Origin: Pedococcus sp.
Lineage (GTDB): Bacteria; Actinomycetota; Actinomycetes; Actinomycetales; Dermatophilaceae
Length of the DNA: 7,124 nt
Assembly (NCBI GenBank): GCA_025936615.1
Contig: JAICSZ010000112.1
Coordinates: 1 to 7,124 of the forward strand
Reading direction: 5' to 3'
In this document: piece after piece, positions 1 to 5,442 of the stretch
Layout: every line of letters begins with the position of its first letter
How positions within the stretch are numbered: the stretch's first letter is position 1
Made by a program: the position numbers and the translations under genes
Notes under the pieces: generated by a model
Database searches by the model: none
Seen by the model: the letters and a program-made list of their open reading frames with translations, nothing else
Told to the model about the DNA's origin: nothing

Positions 1-832
1 CCACCAGCTCCACGGTCGACGAGGAGTCCGTCGCGGTGATGACGTCTTCGGCGATCTGCCGGACACTGAGCTCGCAGGGGTTCCCAAGGTTGACCGGTCC
101 GGGTTCGCCGCTGCCGGCCATGGCTAGGATGCCGGCCACGAGGTCGTCCACGAAGCAGACGGACCTCGTCTGGCTCCCGTCACCGGTCACCGTGAGGGGG
201 GCGCCGGCGAGCGCCTGGCGGATGAAGGTGGGGATGGCACGGCCGTCTCGTGGACGCATGCGTGGCCCGTAGGTGTTGAAGATGCGCACGATCGCGGTGT
301 CCACCCCCTCGCTGCGCCGGTAGGCCGTCGTCAGCGCCTCGCCGTACCGCTTGCCCTCGTCGTAGACGCCACGGGGACCGATGGGGTTGACGTTCCCCCA
401 GTAGTCCTCGGGCTGGGGATGCACGAGCGGGTCGCCGTACACCTCTGACGTCGAGGCGAGCAGGAAGCGGGCGCCCTTGTCCTTGGCCAGTCCCAACGCG
501 TGCCAAGTGCCGAGCGCACCCACCTTGAGGGTGTCTATCGGCAGCTGCAGGTAGTCCACCGGCGAGGCCGGCGAGGCGAAGTGCAGGACCAGGTCGACCC
601 GGCCGGGCACGTGCACGAAGTCGGTCAGGTCGCAGCGCACGAGCTGGAACCCCGGGTCGGGCATGAGGTGCGCGACGTTGCCCGCCCCTCCAGTCAGGAA
701 GTTGTCCAGGCACACCACCTGCCGTCCCTGTGCGAGCAGCTGCTCGCACAGGTGGCTGCCCAGGAACCCTGCGCCCCCGGTGACCACGACCCGCTCGACC
801 TGCCCGGCACTGTTGCCCGTCGCACTCACCAC
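1..832 (-). CDS. NAD-dependent epimerase/dehydratase, UDP-glucuronate decarboxylase-like (3' end beyond window)
   Basis: Extended short-chain dehydrogenase that probably uses bound NAD+ to oxidise and decarboxylate UDP-glucuronate to UDP-xylose, supplying a sugar for cell-surface glycans. About 277 residues are visible; the family is usually about 310-320, so the C-terminus is missing off the left edge. Seen in the translation: the Rossmann loop TGGAGFLGS at residues 18-26, Asp43 placed to bind the adenosine ribose, the ASPASPVDY motif at 86-94 that is typical of UDP-glucuronate decarboxylases, STSEVYGDP at 127-135, and the catalytic YxxxK as YDEGK at 157-161. The start is GTG at 832, because AGGAAG lies 8 nt upstream; a second GTG follows at 829. 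It sits 52 nt downstream of the uracil-DNA glycosylase and is probably cotranscribed with it. A UDP-glucose 4-epimerase or dTDP-glucose dehydratase is less likely given the ASPASP motif. The decarboxylase assignment is by motif only. Confidence 0.88.
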   Translation of the reverse strand, partial: MVSATGNSAGQVERVVVTGGAGFLGSHLCEQLLAQGRQVVCLDNFLTGGAGNVAHLMPDPGFQLVRCDLTDFVHVPGRVDLVLHFASPASPVDYLQLPIDTLKVGALGTWHALGLAKDKGARFLLASTSEVYGDPLVHPQPEDYWGNVNPIGPRGVYDEGKRYGEALTTAYRRSEGVDTAIVRIFNTYGPRMRPRDGRAIPTFIRQALAGAPLTVTGDGSQTRSVCFVDDLVAGILAMAGSGEPGPVNLGNPCELSVRQIAEDVITATDSSSTVELV

Positions 833-840
833 GCCACCGC

Positions 841-846
841 CTTCCT
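841..846 (-). promoter_or_regulatory. Ribosome binding site of the epimerase gene
   Basis: AGGAAG on the minus strand, 8 nt before the GTG at 832. It decides the start of the sugar epimerase gene, which has no ATG near its N-terminus, and favours the GTG at 832 over the adjacent one at 829. Confidence 0.6.
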
Positions 847-884
847 CGCCGTGGGGTACCCGCAGCGGCACCCCGGAAACGTCC

Positions 885-1547
885 TCAGTGCCGGCCCTTG
901 GGCCCCGCTGCGGCAACCCGCAGGTCGGACACGAGCGCGGCGAGGTCCTCCTCGCGCCGCCTGGACCGCAGCACCGAGGAAGGGTGCGCGGTGGCCACGA
1001 CCAGCCCCGGCGTCGGTCCCGGCAGGGTCGCCGGCCAGTCCAGCGGCTTGCCCCGGCTGGTGCCGACCCGGAAGGAGGAGCCGTAGACGCTCTGCCCCGC
1101 GGTCGCACCGAGCAGGACCACGGTGCCGGGGCTGAGTGCCTCCAGCTCGGCCAGCAGCCAGGGTTGGCACTTGGCCACCTGCCACCTCGCCGGCGACTTG
1201 TGGATCCGTTTGTGGCCGCGGTCGACGAAGCGGAAGTGCTTCACGGCGTTGGTCCGGTACACCGACGCAGGCTCGATGCCGGCAGCCTCGAGCGCGTCGT
1301 CGAGCAGGCGCCCCGCCGGACCAACGAACGGCTCCCCGGCGAGGTCCTCACGGTCCCCGGGCTGCTCGCCCACCAGCATCATCGCGGCACCGCGAGGGCC
1401 GCTGCCCATCACCACCTGGGTGGCGTGCTCCCACAGGTCGCACCCGCGGCACTCGTGCGCTGCCGAGGACAGGTCGTCGAGGTCGGCACCCGTCGGGACC
1501 CATGCCACGGCCCCCGGCCAGCTCGATGGGGTGCTGCGCGTCGCCAC
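885..1547 (-). CDS. udgX: UdgX-family uracil-DNA glycosylase (covalent uracil-DNA binding type)
   Basis: A 220-aa DNA-repair protein of the uracil-DNA glycosylase superfamily. It should recognise uracil in DNA, excise it, and, as shown for the mycobacterial UdgX, stay covalently joined to the abasic site through a loop histidine. Seen here: CRGC at residues 33-36 and Cys127 (iron-sulfur cluster ligands); VKH at 102-104, where family 4 enzymes usually have VKC; motif 1 [12 protein letters not shown] at 60-71, followed by [11 protein letters not shown]; the diagnostic KRIH at 113-116, with His116 matching the reactive histidine; and the HPSS motif at 188-191. Length and motif order fit UdgX rather than plain family 4 or 5. 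The start is GTG at 1547 with AGGAG 6 nt upstream, overlapping the end of the preceding gene, so translation is probably coupled to it. Relative to my recollection of the M. smegmatis protein, the loop before His116 is about two residues shorter and reads HKRIH rather than KRRIH. Confidence 0.92.
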   Translation of the reverse strand: MATRSTPSSWPGAVAWVPTGADLDDLSSAAHECRGCDLWEHATQVVMGSGPRGAAMMLVGEQPGDREDLAGEPFVGPAGRLLDDALEAAGIEPASVYRTNAVKHFRFVDRGHKRIHKSPARWQVAKCQPWLLAELEALSPGTVVLLGATAGQSVYGSSFRVGTSRGKPLDWPATLPGPTPGLVVATAHPSSVLRSRRREEDLAALVSDLRVAAAGPKGRH

Positions 1548-1550
1548 GGC

Positions 1551-2111
1551 TCACTCCTGAGGGATGACACGCAGGCGCTGGAGGAGGAACAGCAGGGCCG
1601 CGGCGAAGTCGTTGCTGCCACACTCACGACGCACACGTGGCCAGTCCACCTTCTCGCGGAGCGCCCGGACGGCAGGCAGCAGCGTCGCGAAGTCGCAGTA
1701 GTGCTCGTCGAGCGCCTGCAGCTTGTGGATGACGAGCTCGGTGGGCAGCAGCACCGGCATCTGCACGGACAGCACCTGGAGCTCCTGGGATCGCGCGACG
1801 TCGTCGCGGTCGGCCCAGCCGCGGTCCGCCGCCCTGAAGATGACGTCCACCATGGCCTGGTCGAGGTACGCCTTGAGCAGCCAGTCCTCCGGGGGCTCGA
1901 GCACGGTGAAGCCGCTGTCGCACAGGGCCTGGGCTGCCTCGGAGGCGTCCTCCCGGGCAACCAGGAAGTCGACGTCGTGGTCTGGCTCGGGCCCACCCCA
2001 GGCCCACAGGGCGTAGCTGCCCAGCAGCGCGAAGGGCACCTCTGCGTGCTTGAGCGAGGAGGCGGCGAGCTTGAGCGCCTGCCTCAGGTCGAGCTGCTCT
2101 TGCGCCTCCAT
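1551..2111 (-). CDS. Nucleotidyltransferase-fold protein of unknown substrate
   Basis: A 186-aa soluble protein with the polymerase-beta-like nucleotidyltransferase signature: a GS pair at residues 31-32 (LLGSYALWAWGG) followed by the metal-binding acidic pair in DHDVDF at 44-49 (Asp46 and Asp48 fit the DxD). A later LPTELVIHKLQAL stretch resembles the helical part of MNT/AbiEii-like minimal nucleotidyltransferases. Such proteins transfer nucleotides to proteins, RNA or small molecules, or act as antitoxin or toxin halves; nothing here fixes the substrate. ATG at 2111 is chosen; the upstream GGTAGG gives only a weak Shine-Dalgarno match. It is the first gene of the leftward operon, its stop lies 3 nt from the UdgX start, and it diverges from the EEP-fold gene. 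I see no HEPN-type partner beside it, so a toxin-antitoxin role is not supported by the context. Confidence 0.78.
   Translation of the reverse strand: MEAQEQLDLRQALKLAASSLKHAEVPFALLGSYALWAWGGPEPDHDVDFLVAREDASEAAQALCDSGFTVLEPPEDWLLKAYLDQAMVDVIFRAADRGWADRDDVARSQELQVLSVQMPVLLPTELVIHKLQALDEHYCDFATLLPAVRALREKVDWPRVRRECGSNDFAAALLFLLQRLRVIPQE
1554..1558 (-). promoter_or_regulatory. Ribosome binding site of the UdgX gene inside the upstream gene
   Basis: AGGAG on the minus strand lies in the last codons of the nucleotidyltransferase gene, 6 nt before the GTG start at 1547. The upstream TGA (1553-1551) is only 3 nt from that start, so terminating ribosomes could reinitiate. This supports cotranscription and selects the GTG start. 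Confidence 0.65.
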
Positions 2112-2189
2112 GTCCTACCGCTACCCCGCTCCAGGGTTGCCGAAGCGCCGCCGCCGCGTGGTGCGCCGGCGACGGGGTAGGGGGCGAGA
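2112..2189. promoter_or_regulatory. Divergent intergenic region with symmetric inverted repeat
   Basis: This 78-bp region must hold promoters or leaders for the leftward operon and for the rightward EEP-fold gene. It contains CTACCCCG at 2121-2128 and its exact reverse complement CGGGGTAG at 2173-2180, separated by 44 bp. Each arm ends exactly 9 nt from its own start codon (2111 and 2190). Read outward, each arm continues as CGGGGTAGsGG followed by 6 nt and then the start codon. The interior is GC-rich with GCC repeats. I find no convincing -35/-10 pair, so the promoter role is inferred from gene orientation. Confidence 0.45.
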
Positions 2190-2954
2190 GTGCGTGTGGC
2201 GACCTTCAACATCCTCAGCGGGCGCAAGCCGTCCGGACCAGGTGCCGACCTCGGCGAGCTTCGCGCCGCCGTCCGTGCGCTGGACGCCGACGTCCTCGGC
2301 CTGCAGGAGGTGGACCACAACCAGCACCGCTCCGACCTGGCCGACCTCACCGCGGTGGCCGCGGAGGCCATGGGAGCCAGCGAACACCGGTTCGTCGCAG
2401 CGATCGCCGGCACCCCCGGCGCGACGTGGGTCGCGGCGACGGGGGAGGAGGAGCCGGGCACGGCGGCATACGGGGTCGCGCTCCTCTCGCGCCAGCCGGT
2501 GCGCGGCTGGCAGGTCGTGCGGCTTCCACCGGTGCCGCTCCGGGCACCCATGCGCTTCGGCGACCGCATCCGGCCCTACCTGGTGCACGACGAGCCTCGC
2601 GTGGCCATCGTCGCGTCGGTGGAGACCCCGCACGGGATGGTGTCCGTCGTGAACACCCACCTTTCCTTCGTCCCCTGGTGGAGCGGGCGACAGCTGCGCC
2701 GCCTCATGACGAACTTGAAGAGGCTCGAGCCACCGGTCGTGCTCCTCGGCGACCTCAACATGGGACCGGAGCGCGCAACGCGCATCACCGGCATGCGGCC
2801 CGCCGCGCACCACCTCACCTTCCCCGTGGACCAGCCTCGCGAGCAGCTGGACCACGTCCTGCTCGGCGGCGCGCTGACCGCGGGCGCCAGCGCTGCACCA
2901 AGGCTGCCGGTCTCCGACCACCGGGCCCTGTGGGTGGACCTCGAGCCGGGCTGA
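2190..2954 (+). CDS. Endonuclease/exonuclease/phosphatase (EEP) family metal-dependent hydrolase
   Basis: A 254-aa protein with the DNase I-like/EEP fold, which hydrolyses phosphodiester or phosphomonoester bonds with a divalent metal. All the usual motifs are visible in order: TFNI with Asn7, LQEVD with the metal-binding Glu40 at residues 38-42, NTHLS at 155-159 with His157, GDLNMGP at 187-193 with Asp188 and Asn190, LDHVL with Asp221/His222, and SDHRAL at 242-247 with the catalytic Asp243/His244 pair. No signal peptide or membrane segment is seen, so it is probably cytoplasmic. The start is GTG at 2190: an in-frame TAG at 2178-2180 rules out anything upstream, and AGGGGG at 2179-2184 gives a 5-nt-spaced Shine-Dalgarno. 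The substrate is unknown; members act on DNA, phosphoinositides, sphingomyelin or nucleotides. It is divergent from the UdgX operon and 53 nt before the next gene. Confidence 0.9.
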   Translation: MRVATFNILSGRKPSGPGADLGELRAAVRALDADVLGLQEVDHNQHRSDLADLTAVAAEAMGASEHRFVAAIAGTPGATWVAATGEEEPGTAAYGVALLSRQPVRGWQVVRLPPVPLRAPMRFGDRIRPYLVHDEPRVAIVASVETPHGMVSVVNTHLSFVPWWSGRQLRRLMTNLKRLEPPVVLLGDLNMGPERATRITGMRPAAHHLTFPVDQPREQLDHVLLGGALTAGASAAPRLPVSDHRALWVDLEPG

Positions 2955-2997
2955 CCGGTTTGGCGGCAGCTGCCTCGGGTACGGCACGACCGAGCCG

Positions 2998-3003
2998 AGG
3001 AGG
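2998..3003 (+). promoter_or_regulatory. Strong Shine-Dalgarno of the 54-aa small gene, partly within an inverted repeat
   Basis: A perfect AGGAGG lies 4 nt before the ATG at 3008 and is the main support for the small gene. Its first half belongs to CCGAGG (2995-3000), which is exactly complementary to CCTCGG at 2973-2978, so a 6-bp stem could partly hide it. A 10-bp palindrome, GGCAGCTGCC, lies at 2965-2974, overlapping the upstream arm. Confidence 0.6.
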
Positions 3004-3007
3004 ACAC

Positions 3008-3172
3008 ATGGAAAGCGCAGAGTCACACCTGAGGCCCGACGGGACCGTCTGGCCGCCCGTCACGCCCGAGACGCCGGCGCCCCCGGGCTACCACTACCCG
3101 ATGGAGGACGACGCGGGCGACCCGGCCACGGGTGACGTCGTCGCTGACCTGACGGCGGACGAGGAGACCTGA
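3008..3172 (+). CDS. Small acidic proline-rich hypothetical protein (54 aa)
   Basis: I do not recognise a family. The 54-residue product is rich in Pro in the middle (PPVTPETPAPPGYHYP, residues 16-31) and acidic towards the C-terminus (MEDDAGD at 32-38, ADEET at 50-54). It has no cysteine, signal peptide or membrane segment, and is probably largely unstructured. The ATG at 3008 has a perfect AGGAGG 4 nt upstream, and the stop TGA lies 8 nt before the ATG of the membrane protein gene that follows. These facts make it more likely real than a random open frame. It may be translationally coupled to that membrane protein, whose own Shine-Dalgarno is poorly spaced. Function unknown. Confidence 0.68.
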   Translation: MESAESHLRPDGTVWPPVTPETPAPPGYHYPMEDDAGDPATGDVVADLTADEET

Positions 3173-3180
3173 ACAGCCAC

Positions 3181-3642
3181 ATGGGGCTCACCGCAATCCT
3201 GAAGGGAGCCGCGGCCGGCGCTGCCGGGACCACGGCGCTCAACGCCACCACCTACCTGGACATGATGCTGCGCGGTCGGCCCGCCAGCAGCACCCCGGAG
3301 GCCACTGTCGAGAAGGTGTCCGACGTGACCGGGGTGGACGTGCCCGGTGACCGGGAAGCGCGCCAGGGGCGGGTGTCCGGTCTGGGCGCTCTCACCGGGA
3401 TCGGTGCCGGGGTGGGCGTGGGTGCGCTGCTGGGCGGCCTGCGCGCAGCAGGCCTTCGCCCTGGACCGGTGACCGGGCCGCTGCTCGCGGGGACACTTGC
3501 CATGGTGGCCGGCAACGCGCCGATGGCAGGGCTCGGCGTGAGCAACCCGCGGAAGTGGACCGCCAAGGACTGGGCCGCCGACATGGTGCCCCACCTCGCC
3601 TACGGTGCGGTGACCTGGTTCACGCTCGGCCAGCAGGGGTAG
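3181..3642 (+). CDS. Glycine/alanine-rich membrane protein, unknown function
   Basis: A 153-aa hypothetical protein. Visible features: an Ala/Gly-rich N-terminal segment (residues 9-22, GAAAGAAGTTALNA), a conserved-looking soluble stretch (RGRPASSTPEATVEKVSD, 31-48), then hydrophobic glycine-zipper-like segments at about 67-91 (GxGxGxG spacing), 97-119, and 132-149 near the C-terminus. This suggests an inner-membrane protein with two to four membrane passes, but I cannot name a family. The start is ATG at 3181, 8 nt after the stop of the small upstream gene. The nearest Shine-Dalgarno-like AGGAG (3162-3166) is 14 nt away, so coupling to that gene is likely. The DUF2231 gene starts 10 nt downstream of its stop, consistent with one operon. 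Confidence 0.8.
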   Translation: MGLTAILKGAAAGAAGTTALNATTYLDMMLRGRPASSTPEATVEKVSDVTGVDVPGDREARQGRVSGLGALTGIGAGVGVGALLGGLRAAGLRPGPVTGPLLAGTLAMVAGNAPMAGLGVSNPRKWTAKDWAADMVPHLAYGAVTWFTLGQQG

Positions 3643-3652
3643 GGCTCCTCAC

Positions 3653-4285
3653 ATGGACGAGAACACCAGCCCAACGCTGTCGGACGTCGTGCCCACCCGC
3701 GCCTGGGACGCACCGGCAGCGGTGCGCCTCATGCACCGGGTGGAGTCGACGCCGGTACTCGACCGGGTCAGCAGCCTCCTCGGCGCCCTGTCCTCCCCGT
3801 TGGCCACGGAGCCGCTGCGCTCGGTCCTGCTGGGCGCCGGAACGGGCCACGCCCTGCACCCGGTGCTGACGGACGTGCCCATCGGGCTGTGGACCTCGAC
3901 GACCGTGCTCGACCTGTGTGGCGGCCGCAGGAGCCGTCCGGCGGCGCAGTTCCTCGTCGGTGCCGGCGTGCTCGCGGCAGTGCCCACCGCCCTCACGGGG
4001 TTGGCGGAGTGGCGCGAGACCCGCCAGCCGGAGAGCAGGGTGGGTGCGTTGCACGCGAGCCTCAACGTGGTCGCGCTTGGCCTGTATGCTGCGTCGTTCA
4101 GCTTGCGACGCAGGGGTCGCCACGGCCGCGGGGCCGTGGCCGCGCTCGCGGGCATGGGGATCGCGTCGTGCTCCGGCTACCTCGGCGGGCACCTCACGAC
4201 GGTGCGCAAGGTCGGGACCCGCGACACGGCATACGAGGACGACGGGGTGGGGCCGGCTCTCAGCCGGCCCGCCGCCAGGCCCTGA
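3653..4285 (+). CDS. DUF2231 domain membrane protein
   Basis: A 210-aa integral membrane protein with the DUF2231 signature GHALHPVLTDVPIGLW at residues 65-80, followed by hydrophobic segments at about 76-89, 100-118, 132-150 and 160-180. Conserved histidines that could ligate a cofactor are His66, His69, His134 and His180 (YLGGHL). In many actinobacterial relatives the DUF2231 region is followed by a Rieske iron-sulfur domain; here the protein stops about 30 residues after the last membrane segment and has no CxH/CxxH Rieske motif. The biochemical role is unknown; an electron-transfer or haem-related role has been considered for the family, but the sequence does not prove it. ATG at 3653 has AGGG at 3641-3644, 8 nt upstream. 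The 3' end overlaps the convergent FUSC gene by 26 bp. Confidence 0.88.
   Translation: MDENTSPTLSDVVPTRAWDAPAAVRLMHRVESTPVLDRVSSLLGALSSPLATEPLRSVLLGAGTGHALHPVLTDVPIGLWTSTTVLDLCGGRRSRPAAQFLVGAGVLAAVPTALTGLAEWRETRQPESRVGALHASLNVVALGLYAASFSLRRRGRHGRGAVAALAGMGIASCSGYLGGHLTTVRKVGTRDTAYEDDGVGPALSRPAARP
4250..4270. terminator. GC hairpin at convergent gene ends, possible bidirectional terminator
   Basis: A perfect 9-bp inverted repeat, GGGCCGGCT (4250-4258) and AGCCGGCCC (4262-4270), with a 3-nt loop. It lies inside the last codons of the DUF2231 gene and spans the stop codon of the convergent FUSC gene (4262-4260). No T-run follows on either strand, so it is not a classical intrinsic terminator. 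U-less hairpins are common in high-GC actinobacteria, and the position between converging genes supports a role in transcription ending or RNA 3'-end protection. Confidence 0.5.
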
Positions 4286-5372
4286 GCCCGCCGGTGGTGC
4301 GCACCACTGCCTCGGCGGCGTCCTGCCCCGAGCGGTCGTAGGCCGCGACGAAGGCATCGAGGCAGCGTCGCGCGGAGATTGCCACAGCGCCGGCGACGAA
4401 GCGGCTCTCGCGGTGCGGGAACTCCTGGGACTCCACCGCGTCCAGCAGTGCCGTGATCTCGCGCTGCACCTCCTCGACGACGACACGGTCGGGGGCCATC
4501 CCGTCCGGCAGCTCGAACAGCCTCGCCAGGGCGTCGAGCAGGGTCGCGGTGCGCGCACACAGGACGGCGCCCAGAGGTGCAGCGTCGTCGCGCTCGAGCA
4601 TGACCACCGCGACGGCCTCGACGCTCGAGCTGCACCGCTGCAGGGCCTCGCCCAGGTCGAACAGCGCCCGGTGCACCGAGGTGGCCCGACGCGCCCGCGG
4701 GTTGCCACGCCTCGCCCGGCGCCCCTCGGCGATCGCATTGCGGACGCGCTCGCGGGCAGGCGTGAGCTGCGGCAGCCGCTCCAGCGTCAGGTCGGCCGAG
4801 TCGCGGTCCTGCGCCTCCAGCCCCGCGACCACGTCGTGCAGCTGGCGCGCGAGCTCGCGGCGCAGCCCGCGAACCGACGCCTCGAGCTCGTACACGGGCA
4901 AGGGGGTGAAGAACAGGAAGTTGGCCGCGATCCCGACCACTGCGCCCACGAAGATCTGCACGACATATCCCGCCACGTAGCCCTCGGGGACCGCGCCGCC
5001 GATGGCGAGCACGAACAGGGCCACCACCGGCGTCCACGAGCCCTGCTCACGGATCCACCGCAGCGAGCCGAGGGCGACCCCGGCTCCGACTGCCACCGCT
5101 GCCGTCAGCGGGTTCGTCCAGGCGGCGAGCTGGAGCAGCACTGCGATCACAGCACCGAGCACGACCGCGCCCAGGGTGCGCGCCGCGTGCTGGAGCGAGT
5201 CGGTGACGGTCGGGAAGATCACCGAGAACGCGCCGAGGGCCGCGTAGTAACGGTAGTGACCGATGTCGCCGGGAAGCAGGGACCCGACCCAGAACCCCGC
5301 GCCGGCCGCGATCGCCGACTTCAGGGACAGGGCGGTGAGCGGGTGGTGCAGGGCCACGAGCAGTCGGCGCAT
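4260..5372 (-). CDS. FUSC/aromatic acid exporter (ArAE)-type membrane protein
   Basis: A 370-aa protein. The N-terminal half has about six hydrophobic segments (roughly residues 12-33, 42-57, 66-85, 88-104, 113-129, 133-157); the C-terminal half (160-370) is charged, helical and probably cytoplasmic. The YYAALGAFSVIFPTV segment, followed by a TLGAVVLGAVIAVLL helix, matches the FUSC/ArAE layout, a family linked to proton-driven efflux of aromatic acids and fusaric acid resistance. It has one membrane half, so it would be expected to form oligomers. ATG at 5372 is used; an in-frame TGA lies about 20 nt upstream with no other start between. The only Shine-Dalgarno-like run (AGGGGGG, 5391-5385) is 12 nt away. 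It is divergent from the F420 oxidoreductase and convergent with DUF2231. The actual substrate is unknown. Confidence 0.83.
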   Translation of the reverse strand: MRRLLVALHHPLTALSLKSAIAAGAGFWVGSLLPGDIGHYRYYAALGAFSVIFPTVTDSLQHAARTLGAVVLGAVIAVLLQLAAWTNPLTAAVAVGAGVALGSLRWIREQGSWTPVVALFVLAIGGAVPEGYVAGYVVQIFVGAVVGIAANFLFFTPLPVYELEASVRGLRRELARQLHDVVAGLEAQDRDSADLTLERLPQLTPARERVRNAIAEGRRARRGNPRARRATSVHRALFDLGEALQRCSSSVEAVAVVMLERDDAAPLGAVLCARTATLLDALARLFELPDGMAPDRVVVEEVQREITALLDAVESQEFPHRESRFVAGAVAISARRCLDAFVAAYDRSGQDAAEAVVRTTGGLRAWRRAG

Positions 5373-5442
5373 GGTTCTGTCATACCCCCCTCACCGGGCA
5401 CGCGATGTGTGAACTGGCCAGCAGGAGGGAACAGACTCCACC
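5373..5442. promoter_or_regulatory. Divergent intergenic region with candidate leaderless promoter for the FUSC gene
   Basis: A 70-bp gap between the FUSC start (5372) and the oxidoreductase start (5443). On the minus strand, TATGAC at 5384-5379 resembles an actinobacterial -10 box and lies 6 nt before the A of the FUSC ATG, a spacing that would give a leaderless transcript. No good -35 is visible. On the plus strand, CTGGCCAG (5414-5421) is an 8-bp palindrome directly before the Shine-Dalgarno of the oxidoreductase; I see no convincing plus-strand promoter boxes. Confidence 0.35.
5423..5428 (+). promoter_or_regulatory. Ribosome binding site of the F420 oxidoreductase, long spacer
   Basis: AGGAGG at 5423-5428 is a perfect Shine-Dalgarno, but it lies 14 nt before the ATG at 5443, longer than the usual 5-9 nt. 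No in-frame start codon lies closer, and the N-terminal MKIGYF matches the family start, so the ATG is kept. Confidence 0.5.

Noticed and set aside
853..874. Possible terminator between UdgX and the epimerase gene (GGGGT/ACCCC arms)
   Set aside because: Only a 5-bp stem with a 12-nt loop and no T-run, and the short gap with a good ribosome binding site suggests read-through transcription.
1551..2111. Toxin-antitoxin reading of the nucleotidyltransferase gene
   Set aside because: No HEPN or AbiEi-like partner lies next to it; the neighbours are UdgX and a divergent hydrolase.
2137..2165. TTGCCG as a -35 box for the EEP-fold gene
   Set aside because: The 17-18 nt downstream positions are GC-only sequence with no -10-like hexamer.
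663..2180. Plus-strand open frame of 505 codons
   Set aside because: Antisense to the epimerase, UdgX and nucleotidyltransferase genes, all of which have clear catalytic motifs; it has no family signature.
2121..3026. Minus-strand open frame of 301 codons
   Set aside because: Antisense to the EEP-fold gene, which carries all six family motifs; the composition is that of a shadow frame.
3620..4738. Minus-strand open frame of 372 codons
   Set aside because: It overlaps the FUSC gene in another frame and is antisense to DUF2231; Arg/Ser/Pro-rich with no domain.
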